Shown here one piece after another: positions 16,501 through 24,024 of a DNA stretch of 64,000 bases (the first letter of the stretch is position 1; every line of letters begins with the position of its first letter). The DNA is taken from contig NZ_RPDJ01000001.1 in the NCBI RefSeq assembly GCF_004023625.1, positions 62,001-126,000 of the forward strand, read 5' to 3'. The stretch is from Streptomyces cavernae. GTDB lineage: Bacteria; Actinomycetota; Actinomycetes; Streptomycetales; Streptomycetaceae. The notes beneath the pieces were generated by a model that made no database searches, had not been told where the DNA came from, and saw only the letters and a program-made list of their open reading frames with translations. The translations under genes and the position numbers were made by a program.

Positions 16501-16703
16501 GCGGGGGACAGGTTCGGCATGTCCCGGTCGACCGGGTTGCGGTGCCGGGCGTTGATGCCGGTGGAGCGGCGGGCCGTGGAGCGGTCGTTGCGCCGGTGGC
16601 CCGGCTGGCGCTTGATGAAGCCCTTGTGGTTGCCGCGCCGTACGCCCGCCACGTGCGCGGGCCTGTCCGGCTCGACGTCGGGCCTGCCTACGGTGATGCC
16701 CAT
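16497..16703 (-). CDS. 68-residue basic protein of the hydrogenase operon
   Basis: A 68-residue, strongly basic protein with many Arg, Asn and His and almost no hydrophobic stretches, including GNHKGFIKRQPGHRRNDRST. A good ribosome site (GGAGG, 4 nt before ATG) lies inside the end of the preceding gene. It overlaps that gene by 16 bases and the next by four. Both overlaps and the codon use argue that it is really translated. It matches no family I know and is probably disordered or structured only with a partner. Confidence 0.6.
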   Translation of the reverse strand: MGITVGRPDVEPDRPAHVAGVRRGNHKGFIKRQPGHRRNDRSTARRSTGINARHRNPVDRDMPNLSPA

Positions 16704-17350
16704 GTCGCCTCCTCGGGGGTGAAGGGGGTGGGTTCGGTCGGTTCGCTGAGGTCACGGAAGAAGTCCTCGACCCGCCGCCACACCTCGGGGCCGCCGCCCA
16801 GGCCCTTCCAGTGTGCGCGCACGACGGCGACCAGGCGGTAGCAGTCGTCGAGCGGGACGAGCCAGTGCTCGCGCGCCCCGTTCGCCCGGTTCACCAGCAG
16901 GGCCAGCACGTCGCTGACCCGACCCGGCAGGTCCGGGTGGCACTCCTCGACCTCTCGCCAGTCGTCCGGGCGGACGGTGGCGCGCAGGGCGCCCAGGGGG
17001 CTCGGGTACGCGGCGGTGATCTCCCCGTTCTGCGCCGAACGGGTGAAGAAGGCGAGGGCGACGGGGATGCCGAGGCCCGCCCACACCGTGTCGTCGATGT
17101 GACAGCCGGCGAGGCGCCACCGCTCCTGCGGCAGCAGCCGGAAGCCGCTCGCCGCGGTGGCGCCGTGGTCGAACAGCACCGAACAGGCCCGGCAGGCGCA
17201 GTTGACGGTGCCGGTCGCGGGCTGGAGCAGATGGCGGTGCGGGTATCCGGGCGGCAGCGGTTCGGAGCACAGGTCGCACCGCTCCTCCCCGCCGCCCGGA
17301 CCCCCGTCCCGGGCGGCGGCCTGCCGGGCCACGCGTCTGAGGCCGCTCAT
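16688..17350 (-). CDS. DUF5947-family protein with cysteine motifs
   Basis: A 220-residue protein I recognise as DUF5947, a family found beside streptomycete hydrogenases. The N-terminal part has CDLC near residue 25 and CACRAC near 52-57, suggesting a zinc site or small Fe-S site. The rest is a mixed alpha/beta domain with several conserved tryptophans. The ATG overlaps the stop of the NifU-like gene. A metal-bearing accessory factor is a reasonable reading; the exact job is unknown. Confidence 0.68.
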   Translation of the reverse strand: MSGLRRVARQAAARDGGPGGGEERCDLCSEPLPPGYPHRHLLQPATGTVNCACRACSVLFDHGATAASGFRLLPQERWRLAGCHIDDTVWAGLGIPVALAFFTRSAQNGEITAAYPSPLGALRATVRPDDWREVEECHPDLPGRVSDVLALLVNRANGAREHWLVPLDDCYRLVAVVRAHWKGLGGGPEVWRRVEDFFRDLSEPTEPTPFTPEEATWASP

Positions 17351-17877
17351 CCGGCCATACCTCCACTGCCCGCGGGCGTACGGCCGCGGAACAGCGAATC
17401 GACGGGGATCAGGGCCCCCTTCTGCGGGCCGCTCTCCACGGTCACGTCCTCGATCTCCGGCGCCCGCGCGGCCACCGCCTCCCGCACCGTCTGCTCGGTC
17501 CCCGCCGAGCCGCAGCCGCCCTTGATCCGCAGCCGCAGGGTCGTACCCGTCAGCTCCAGCAGTTCGGGGGGACCGGGCAGTTCGGCGAGTGCCCGCCGGA
17601 CCCGGGTCTCGACCGGCTCGGGGTGCAGATCGTGCACCAGCAGCAGATGGCCGACCAGTTCGTCCGCGGCCAGCCGCCCCAACAGCTCGGGTTCGTCGGC
17701 CAGTTGGGCGGAGATCCGGCCCAGGCACTCGCCGTACAGTCCGACGAGTGTCTCGACGGTCTCCGCGGCCCGCGCCGCGGCGACGCCGTCCGGCAGGGTG
17801 TCCAGAGAGGACAGCCGCTCCTCGGCCAGCGCCACCTGACGGCGGGCATGTGTGTCGTCCCAGGGTTCGAAGGGCAT
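17347..17877 (-). CDS. NifU C-terminal-domain-like protein lacking the second scaffold cysteine
   Basis: A 176-residue protein. Residues 1-90 are helical. Residues about 92-160 form a NifU C-terminal-like domain with RIKGGCGSAGTEQTV. In NifU/Nfu proteins the equivalent motif is CxxC and holds a [4Fe-4S] cluster. Here it is C122-G-S-A125, so the second cysteine is missing and classic scaffold activity is doubtful. It sits directly after the large-subunit gene in the operon. It may deliver or sense a cluster by another geometry, or bind the hydrogenase without a cluster. Confidence 0.75.
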   Translation of the reverse strand: MPFEPWDDTHARRQVALAEERLSSLDTLPDGVAAARAAETVETLVGLYGECLGRISAQLADEPELLGRLAADELVGHLLLVHDLHPEPVETRVRRALAELPGPPELLELTGTTLRLRIKGGCGSAGTEQTVREAVAARAPEIEDVTVESGPQKGALIPVDSLFRGRTPAGSGGMAG

Positions 17878-17888
17878 CGCCGGACCGC

Positions 17889-19679
17889 CTAGCCGGCGAG
17901 TGCGCCGAAGGTGGGCGAGTGGGACTGCGTGAGGGTCCGGCCGCCGCCGAGATACATGTGCACCCCGCACGGCAGACACGGGTCGAAGCTGCGGACCGTG
18001 CGCATGATGTCGATGCCCTTGAAGTTCTCCGGCCCGTTCTCCTCGAAGATCGGACAGCCCTGCACCGCGTCCTCGTAGGGGCCGGGGGTGCCGTAGAAGT
18101 CGCGGGGGCTCGCGTTCCACGGGGTGGGCGGGTACGGATGGTAGTTGGCGATCTTGCCGTCGCGGATGACGAGGTGGTGGCTGAGCACCCCGCGCACCGC
18201 CTCGTGGAAGCCGACGCCGATGGCCTCCTTGGGCACCTTGAAGTCCTGGAAGGTCTTGGTGACCCCGGAGCGGACCTCGTTCAGGGCCTGGTCGACGAAG
18301 TGGAAGGCCATGGCCGCGGCGTAGGCGACGAAGTACATGCGGGCCCGGTTGCGCTCGATGGTGTTGGGGAAGGCCGGGGGCGTCCACTCCAGATGGGTCT
18401 CGGGCGTCGACGGGGTCTTCGGCAGGTCGATCCGCACACTGCGCCCGGTGGAGCGGACGTAGGGGGTGTCGACCTTGCCGGCGAGGGCGGTCGCCCAGAG
18501 GCGGGCGATGGGGCCGCCGCCGGTGTCCAGGGCGAGGAAGTCGTTGGTGCGCTTGTCGAACCAGCGGGGGCTCATCACCCAGCTGTAGTTGCCGCCGTCC
18601 AGGTCCCGCTTCTGCGGGGCGGGCAGCGTGGTCTGGTTCCACGGGTGGCGCTTGTCGACCGGGTTGCCGAGCGGGTCCTTGTCGACGAAGGTCTCCTCGC
18701 CGGTCCAGTCCTCGTAGTAGGAACTGCCGAGCAGGATGCGCATACCGAGGTTGATGTCGACCAGGTCCGTGGTGACGAGTTGGTTGTCGACCACGATGCC
18801 CGGGGTGACGAACATGCGGTTGCCCCACTCGTTCATGTTCTTGTAGTTGTAGTCGACGATCTCGGGGTCCTGGAAGGCGCCCCAGCAGCCGAGCATGGTG
18901 CGACGGCGGCCGACCTCCTCGTAACCCGGCAGGGCCTCGTAGAAGAAGTCGAAGACGTCGTCGTTCATGGCGACCGCGCGCTTGATGAAGTCCGTCGTGC
19001 GGGTGAGGCGCACCAGGTAGTCGGTGAACAGCTGCGGAGTGGCGACCGTGCCGACACCGCCCGGATAGAGCGTGGAGGGGTGCACATGGCGGCCCTCCAT
19101 CAGGCAGATCATCTCGCGGGTGAGGCGGCTCATCACCAGCGCCTCTTTGTACGTGGCCCCTTCGAAGGGGTTGTACGAGCGCATGATGTCGCCGATGGTG
19201 CGGTGACCGTGCTGGTCGCCGCGTGGCGCCGGGGTGCGCTCCGCCCGCTCCCACACACCCGGGTTGGTCTCCTTGACCATGCGCTCGCAGTAGTCGACGA
19301 AGACCATGTTGTCCTGGAAGATCGTGTGGTCGAACATGTACTCGGCGGCCTCGCCGAGGTTGATGATCCAGTCGGCGAGCGGCGGCGGCTTCACCCCGTA
19401 CGCCATGTTCTGCGCGTACACCGAACACGTGGCGTGGTTGTCGCCGCAGATGCCGCAGATCCGGCTGGTGATGAAGTGCGAGTCGCGCGGGTCCTTGCCC
19501 TTCATGAAGACGCTGTAGCCACGGAAGATCGACGAGGTGCTCTTGCACTCCACGACCTCGCGGGCATTGAAGTCGATCTTCGTGTAGATGCCCAGGTTGC
19601 CGACGATCCTGGTGATCGGGTCGAACGCGACGTCCGTCAGGGTGCGTTGCTCCGCGGGGGCGACTTGCCTCGTCGTCAC
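17889..19679 (-). CDS. hhyL: Group 1h [NiFe]-hydrogenase large subunit
   Basis: A 596-residue catalytic subunit. The N-terminal Ni-binding motif is RICGICGDNH (Cys75, Cys78) and the C-terminal one is DPCLPCGVH (Cys568, Cys571, His574). Twenty-two residues follow His574 and should be removed by the maturation protease once nickel is in place. Length, motifs and neighbours match the high-affinity, oxygen-tolerant group 1h (formerly group 5) enzymes that oxidise atmospheric hydrogen. GTG or ATG choice is settled by the ATG at 19679, with the small subunit 34 bp upstream. All four nickel cysteines are present, so the gene looks functional. Confidence 0.95.
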   Translation of the reverse strand: MTTRQVAPAEQRTLTDVAFDPITRIVGNLGIYTKIDFNAREVVECKSTSSIFRGYSVFMKGKDPRDSHFITSRICGICGDNHATCSVYAQNMAYGVKPPPLADWIINLGEAAEYMFDHTIFQDNMVFVDYCERMVKETNPGVWERAERTPAPRGDQHGHRTIGDIMRSYNPFEGATYKEALVMSRLTREMICLMEGRHVHPSTLYPGGVGTVATPQLFTDYLVRLTRTTDFIKRAVAMNDDVFDFFYEALPGYEEVGRRRTMLGCWGAFQDPEIVDYNYKNMNEWGNRMFVTPGIVVDNQLVTTDLVDINLGMRILLGSSYYEDWTGEETFVDKDPLGNPVDKRHPWNQTTLPAPQKRDLDGGNYSWVMSPRWFDKRTNDFLALDTGGGPIARLWATALAGKVDTPYVRSTGRSVRIDLPKTPSTPETHLEWTPPAFPNTIERNRARMYFVAYAAAMAFHFVDQALNEVRSGVTKTFQDFKVPKEAIGVGFHEAVRGVLSHHLVIRDGKIANYHPYPPTPWNASPRDFYGTPGPYEDAVQGCPIFEENGPENFKGIDIMRTVRSFDPCLPCGVHMYLGGGRTLTQSHSPTFGALAG

Positions 19680-19713
19680 TGGACGGCTTCCTCTCGTGCG
19701 GGGGGTACGGGGG

Positions 19714-20775
19714 TCACTTGCCGGGCCAGCGCGGCGCGAAGCCGGAGGTCAGCTCGGTGCGGTTGTGGCGCCACTTGGGCTCGCGGTTGACGGAGCGGTT
19801 GGTGAAGGCGCGCAGGGTGCGCACCAGCGGGCCGTAGGTGGTGGAGAGGAGGCCCGACGAGACGCTGCCGCCCGGGGGTTCGTCCATGAAGGGCATGAAC
19901 TTGTCGGGGAAGCCGGGCATGGTGCAGCCGATGCAGACACCGCCGACGTTGGGGCAGCCGCCGATGCCGTCCATCCAACCCCGCTTGGTGACGTTGCAGT
20001 TGACGACCGGGCCCCAACAGCCGATCTTCACCTGACACTTGGGCGAGTTGTAGTCCTTGGCGAAGTCGCCCTGCTCGTAGTAGGCGGCGCGGTCGCAGCC
20101 CTCGTGCACGGTCTTGCCGAACAGCCAGGTGGGGCGCAGCTGTTCGTCGAGCGGGATGGGCGGGGCAGAGCCGGCCGCCTGGTACAGCAGCCAGGTCACC
20201 GTCTCCATGAAGTTGTCGGGCTGTACCGGGCAGCCGGGCACATTGACGATCGGCAGCCCGCCGGCCGAACGGAAGTCCCAGCCGAGGTAGTCGGCGAGGC
20301 CCATGCAGCCGGTGGGGTTGCCCGCCATGGCGTGGATGCCGCCGTAGGTGGCGCAGGTGCCGACCGCGACGACGGCGAACGCGCCGGGGGCGAGCCGGTC
20401 GATCCAGGTGTTGAGGGTGATGGGCTCGCCCGTGCGGGGGTCGTTGCCCATCGAGGTCCAGTAACCGTCGCCGTTGATGCGCTCGTTGGGGATCGAGCCC
20501 TCGACGACGAGGACGTACGGGTGGCCGAGTTCGCCGTCGGCGGCCTGGTGGAAGGCGCGGGTGAAATCGTCACCGCTCTCGTAGGAGAGCACCTTGTTGT
20601 GCAGCACCACTTTGGGCAGCCCCGGAATGGCACCGAGAACCACGTCCTCCAGGCTGGGCAGGGAGGCGGCGGTGACGGAGATGGTGTCGCCGTCGCAGCT
20701 CATGCCCTCGGAGGTCCAGAGGATGTGGACCTCCTCCACGGCTGCGTCTGTGGGGGCCTTCGTGTCGGTGCTCAT
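19714..20775 (-). CDS. hhyS: Group 1h [NiFe]-hydrogenase small subunit
   Basis: A 353-residue electron-transfer subunit. Cysteines for three Fe-S clusters appear in order: SEGMSCDGD (Cys27), GTCATYGG, GCPVQ, then a C-terminal series including GCWGPVVNC and CPNVGGVCIGC. There is no twin-arginine signal peptide, as in other group 1h enzymes, so the enzyme faces the cytosol or attaches to the membrane by another route. I chose ATG at 20775, 6 nt after AGGAAGGAA. It precedes hhyL in the same operon. Confidence 0.95.
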   Translation of the reverse strand: MSTDTKAPTDAAVEEVHILWTSEGMSCDGDTISVTAASLPSLEDVVLGAIPGLPKVVLHNKVLSYESGDDFTRAFHQAADGELGHPYVLVVEGSIPNERINGDGYWTSMGNDPRTGEPITLNTWIDRLAPGAFAVVAVGTCATYGGIHAMAGNPTGCMGLADYLGWDFRSAGGLPIVNVPGCPVQPDNFMETVTWLLYQAAGSAPPIPLDEQLRPTWLFGKTVHEGCDRAAYYEQGDFAKDYNSPKCQVKIGCWGPVVNCNVTKRGWMDGIGGCPNVGGVCIGCTMPGFPDKFMPFMDEPPGGSVSSGLLSTTYGPLVRTLRAFTNRSVNREPKWRHNRTELTSGFAPRWPGK

Positions 20776-20812
20776 GGCGCGTTCCTTCCTGGCGGCGTCC
20801 CCCGGAGCAGGC

Positions 20813-20850
20813 TGACATATAGGACATTCACTCACCATTCGGACACTCCG
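20813..20850 (-). promoter_or_regulatory. Candidate promoter ahead of hhyS
   Basis: The 91-bp gap between hypX and hhyS contains an AT-rich TATAT core (minus strand) in very GC-rich surroundings. Two related blocks, GTCCGAATG and GTGAATGTCC, lie just upstream. It could give hhySL expression independent of hypX. Weak evidence, based on composition and position. Confidence 0.3.
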
Positions 20851-20866
20851 CTCTGAGGTGGGCCGG

Positions 20867-22639
20867 TCACCCCGTTCGGAGGTGCGCCGGCGTCCCCTCC
20901 GGCCGCCGCTTGCGGACGAACGCGGAGCGCAGCGCGTGATACGGGGCGGCCGGATCGTCGAAGACGGCCCGCATGCGGTGCAGTTCCGCCGCCCGGTAGG
21001 CGCCGAGCGGCCGAGCGGCCTCGTCGCGCTCCCGCCCCGCCTTCTTCGCGCCCAGCCGGGCGGGCAGGGACGTGGAGCGCGCCAGCCGGTCGGCCATCCG
21101 GGCGACCTGCTCCGCGAACACCCCGGGCGCGCACTCCACCACCCGGTCGACCAGCCCCAGCGACCGGGCGGCCGTGGCGCTGAGCGGCAGCGCGTCCCCG
21201 GTCAACCGCGCGGCCGCCACGGGGCCCACCCGGCGCGGCAGCGTGTACGTCCAGTACTCCGAGCCGTACAGACCCATCAGCCGGTAGTGCGGATTGACGA
21301 CGGCACCGGAGCGGCACCACACCTCGTCCGCCGCGAGCGCCAGCATCGCGCCGCCCGCCGCCGCGTTACCGGGCAACGCCGCCACCACCAGACGGTCTGT
21401 GGTGGTCAGGATCGCCTCCACCAAGTCGTCGACGGCCTCGATGTTGGCCAGCGACTCCGCGGCGGGGTCCGCTGCCGCCTCGATGACGCCCAGGTGGATG
21501 CCGTTGGAGAAGAAGTCTCTTTCCCCGCCGAGGACGATCACGTCCACCGGTCGTGTCCTGGCCTCGCGGAAGACGGCGAGGAGGCGTCGGCACTGGTCCG
21601 TGCTCATGGCTCCGCCGGGAAAGCGGAACCTAACGAAGCCGACCGTTCCGTGTTCGTCGTAGGTGACCTGGGAATAGCTCCCGCACGCCGGCTCTCCACC
21701 GCCGGCCGTTGCGGGCTGGTCCTGCCCACGCGGCGGAGCCCCACCTGTCACAGTCCCGCGCCCCTGAAGGGGCGCCGAGTCACCGCCCAGGGCCGGCGTC
21801 GCCGGCAGCTTGAATGTCGCCGAGTCACCGCCCAGAGCCAGCGTCGCCGGCAGCTTGAACGTCGCCGGGCCGCCCGGTGTCCGGCGCGGCCGCAACTCCG
21901 GGATCCACACCGCGCCGTCCCTCGTGGCACGGCAGATCGCTCCGTCGCTCGTGGCCACGATCTCGCCGGGCGGGCCGGTGAACCCCGGCGCGGGGTGGCC
22001 GCCGTGGAGGTACCACTCGCGGCCCAGGAAGGCGTCCAGTACACCGGGCTGGGAGTCGGCGGCGCGCAGTTTGCGCAGCACCGTGTCCGTGGGGTCGCCG
22101 AGCCAGTCGATCCGGCGCTCCTCCTGGCGCAGATACGGCCGCCAGGTGTGCTCGGGCGGCGTGCGCGGCGTGTACGAGCCCGACGCGATGCGGTCCACGG
22201 CCAGATGTACCGCCCGCAGCGCCGCGTCCGAGAGCTCGCCCCGGTACAGGTCGCTCTTGCCGGCGTCCGGCGGTACCGCGAACTCCGCCGACGCCCACAC
22301 CGGCCCGGCGTCCATCTCGGCCACCGCCTGCAGAACCGTCACACCCCAACGCGTCACGCCGTCCTGCACTGCCCGGTCCAGGGACGACGGGCCCCGGTCG
22401 CCGGGCGGCCCCGGATGGACGATGAGACAGGTGTACGCCGACCAGACCGCCTCCGGCACGGCAGTCGTCAGCATCGGCGCGATCACCAGCTCCGGCGAGT
22501 GCCCGCGCACCGCCGCCGTGAGCCTGTCGTCGTCGCCCAGCGCCAGTTCCACCGCGACCGTGTGGCCGCGGTCGCGCAGTTCGACGAAGACCCGCTGGGT
22601 GAGGCTGTTGAAGGCGCTGGACAGAAGAAGGATCCGCAT
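20867..22639 (-). CDS. hypX: Hydrogenase maturation protein HypX (formyltransferase / enoyl-CoA hydratase fusion)
   Basis: A 590-residue two-domain protein. The N-terminal part (1-250) resembles formyl-tetrahydrofolate hydrolase/transferase enzymes (HPGPPGDRGPSSLDRA). The C-terminal part (about 330-590) is a crotonase fold (GGERDFFSNGIHLG, AALPGNAAAGGAMLALAAD). In aerobic bacteria HypX turns the formyl group of formyl-THF into the CO ligand of the Fe centre. An unusual low-complexity linker separates the domains and carries a 45-bp tandem duplication and a repeat-like insert. ATG at 22639 is preferred; a GTG at 22642 is equally placed for the GGAG site. It is divergent from hypA. Confidence 0.85.
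   Translation of the reverse strand: MRILLLSSAFNSLTQRVFVELRDRGHTVAVELALGDDDRLTAAVRGHSPELVIAPMLTTAVPEAVWSAYTCLIVHPGPPGDRGPSSLDRAVQDGVTRWGVTVLQAVAEMDAGPVWASAEFAVPPDAGKSDLYRGELSDAALRAVHLAVDRIASGSYTPRTPPEHTWRPYLRQEERRIDWLGDPTDTVLRKLRAADSQPGVLDAFLGREWYLHGGHPAPGFTGPPGEIVATSDGAICRATRDGAVWIPELRPRRTPGGPATFKLPATLALGGDSATFKLPATPALGGDSAPLQGRGTVTGGAPPRGQDQPATAGGGEPACGSYSQVTYDEHGTVGFVRFRFPGGAMSTDQCRRLLAVFREARTRPVDVIVLGGERDFFSNGIHLGVIEAAADPAAESLANIEAVDDLVEAILTTTDRLVVAALPGNAAAGGAMLALAADEVWCRSGAVVNPHYRLMGLYGSEYWTYTLPRRVGPVAAARLTGDALPLSATAARSLGLVDRVVECAPGVFAEQVARMADRLARSTSLPARLGAKKAGRERDEAARPLGAYRAAELHRMRAVFDDPAAPYHALRSAFVRKRRPEGTPAHLRTG
21681..21775. repeat. Intergenic-repeat-like sequence inside the hypX linker
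   Basis: This stretch resembles the hairpin-led repeat often found between streptomycete genes. It has an 8-bp-arm hairpin (GCGCCCCT and its complement, 21758-21775) followed by a GCTCCGCCGCGTGGGC-type segment on the minus strand. It keeps the hypX frame open. The identification rests on my recollection of the repeat, not on an alignment. Confidence 0.5.
21777..21866. repeat. 45-bp tandem duplication in hypX
   Basis: Two adjacent 45-bp copies (21777-21821 and 21822-21866) differ at only a few bases. Each encodes 15 residues containing ATFKLPAT and LGGDS in the interdomain linker. The frame is kept. Confidence 0.85.
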
Positions 22640-22786
22640 CACGGCGGCGATGCTCCCCGGCCGTTCGTCCGCGCGGCGCGAGGCGCGCCCCCGCAGCCGG
22701 TGCGCTTGCGCCGCCCGGGGGAAAACGGCCCCGGTGCGCGCCCGAGTGCCGGACCGGGCCGCCCGCCGTCCCTACCGTGACGGACC

Positions 22787-23140
22787 ATGCACGAGCTGTC
22801 GATCGCCGCCGCCGTCGTGGAGAGCGCCACGGGCGTCGCCCGTGAGCAGGGGGCGGAAGCGGTGGCCGGGGTCACCGTGCGGATCGGCGAGCTGTCGGGC
22901 GTGGTCCCGGACGCCCTGCGCTTCTCCTTCTCACTGGTCGCCGAGGGCACCGCACTGGACGGCGCCGAACTCGTCATCGAAGAGGTACCGGCCCACGCCC
23001 GCTGCGGCGGCTGCGACACACGCTTTGCGGTCGGCTCGCCCCCCGACCTGTGGTGCCCGCACTGCGACATCGCTGCGGCCGAGCTGCTCACCGGACGCGA
23101 ACTGGAACTTGCGGAGGTACGAATGGCAGGGAGCCCCTGA
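22787..23140 (+). CDS. hypA: Hydrogenase nickel-insertion protein HypA
   Basis: A 117-residue protein with the diagnostic N-terminus MHELS, where His2 binds nickel. The zinc site uses CGGC and CPHC (about residues 73-76 and 88-91). It passes nickel to the hydrogenase large-subunit precursor with HypB. It is the first gene of the plus-strand hyp operon, 147 bp from the divergent hypX gene. No clear ribosome site is visible; a -10-like TACCGT lies 14 bp before ATG, so the leader may be very short. Confidence 0.93.
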   Translation: MHELSIAAAVVESATGVAREQGAEAVAGVTVRIGELSGVVPDALRFSFSLVAEGTALDGAELVIEEVPAHARCGGCDTRFAVGSPPDLWCPHCDIAAAELLTGRELELAEVRMAGSP

Positions 23141-24024
23141 TGTGCCGCAGTGTCGACGTACGCCGGGCGGTACTCGCCAAGAACGACGGACTGGCCGCCG
23201 ACCTCCGCGCTGAACTGGCCGAGCGGCGGGTGACCGCCGTCAATCTCCTCTCCAGCCCCGGCAGCGGCAAGACCGCCCTGCTGGAACTGGTGCTGCGCCG
23301 GGCCAGGGAACGCGGCCTCTCGGTCGCCGCCCTCACCGCCGACCTGGCAACCGAGAACGACGCCCGCCGTCTCGCCCGCTCCGGAGCCCCCGTCAAGCAG
23401 GTGCTGACCGGTGGGCTGTGCCACCTCGAGTCCGCGCAGGTGCGCGCACTCATCGACGGCTGGCTCCCGGACGGCACGCGGCTGCTGTTCGTGGAGAACG
23501 TGGGGAACCTCGTCTGCCCCGCCTCCTACGACCTGGGCGAGACGCTGCGGGTGGCGCTGATGTCGGTGACGGAGGGCGAGGACAAACCACTGAAGTACCC
23601 GACCGCCTTCGGCGCGGCGCACCTCGTGGTGCTCACCAAGACCGACCTCGCCGACGCCGTCGGATTCGACGCCGCCGCCTTCACCACGGCGGTGGAACGC
23701 GTCAACCCCGGGGTGGAGATCCTGCACACCTCGGCCCGCACCGGGCAGGGCGTCGACACACTCCTCGACCGGGTCCTGACGGTCGCGGACGGCGCCGTAC
23801 CGCACGTTCCGTTGCTCGCGGCGAAGCACCTGCGGGAACACGGCCACGACCACGGCCCCGACTCCGCCGACCCCGACCACGGTCCGGCACACAGCCATGA
23901 CCCCGACCACGGTCCGGCACACAGCCATGACCCCGACCACGGTCCGGCACACAGCCATGACCACGACCATGGTCCGGGTCACGACCACGGCCACGAGCGC
24001 GCGCCCGAGCCCAGCACCGCATGA
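23140..24024 (+). CDS. hypB: Hydrogenase nickel GTPase HypB with C-terminal His-rich tail
   Basis: A 294-residue SIMIBI GTPase. Walker A is SSPGSGKT at 38-45, the G-domain metal residues are in GGLCHL, and VENVGNLVCP and LTKTDL follow. It supplies nickel to the enzyme precursor through HypA. Family members often carry a histidine-rich N-terminus for nickel storage. Here the histidine-rich part is at the C-terminus, from about residue 230, built from repeats of DPDHGPAHSH. The start overlaps the HypA stop (TGATG) and the end overlaps hypF. Confidence 0.93.
   Translation: MCRSVDVRRAVLAKNDGLAADLRAELAERRVTAVNLLSSPGSGKTALLELVLRRARERGLSVAALTADLATENDARRLARSGAPVKQVLTGGLCHLESAQVRALIDGWLPDGTRLLFVENVGNLVCPASYDLGETLRVALMSVTEGEDKPLKYPTAFGAAHLVVLTKTDLADAVGFDAAAFTTAVERVNPGVEILHTSARTGQGVDTLLDRVLTVADGAVPHVPLLAAKHLREHGHDHGPDSADPDHGPAHSHDPDHGPAHSHDPDHGPAHSHDHDHGPGHDHGHERAPEPSTA
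23869..23958 (+). repeat. Three identical 30-bp repeats in the hypB tail
   Basis: Three consecutive units, each encoding DPDHGPAHSH, followed by a diverged partial copy. They are essentially identical at the nucleotide level, which points to recent slippage or unequal recombination that changes the number of nickel-binding histidines. Confidence 0.9.

Noticed and set aside
17350..17728. Longer DUF5947 protein starting upstream inside the NifU-like gene
   Set aside because: The extension is a shadow of the NifU-like coding sequence. The ATG at 17350 overlaps its stop and starts the conserved part.
20867..22639. Reading hypX as two separate genes
   Set aside because: The frame is continuous across the linker, and the domain order matches known HypX fusion proteins.
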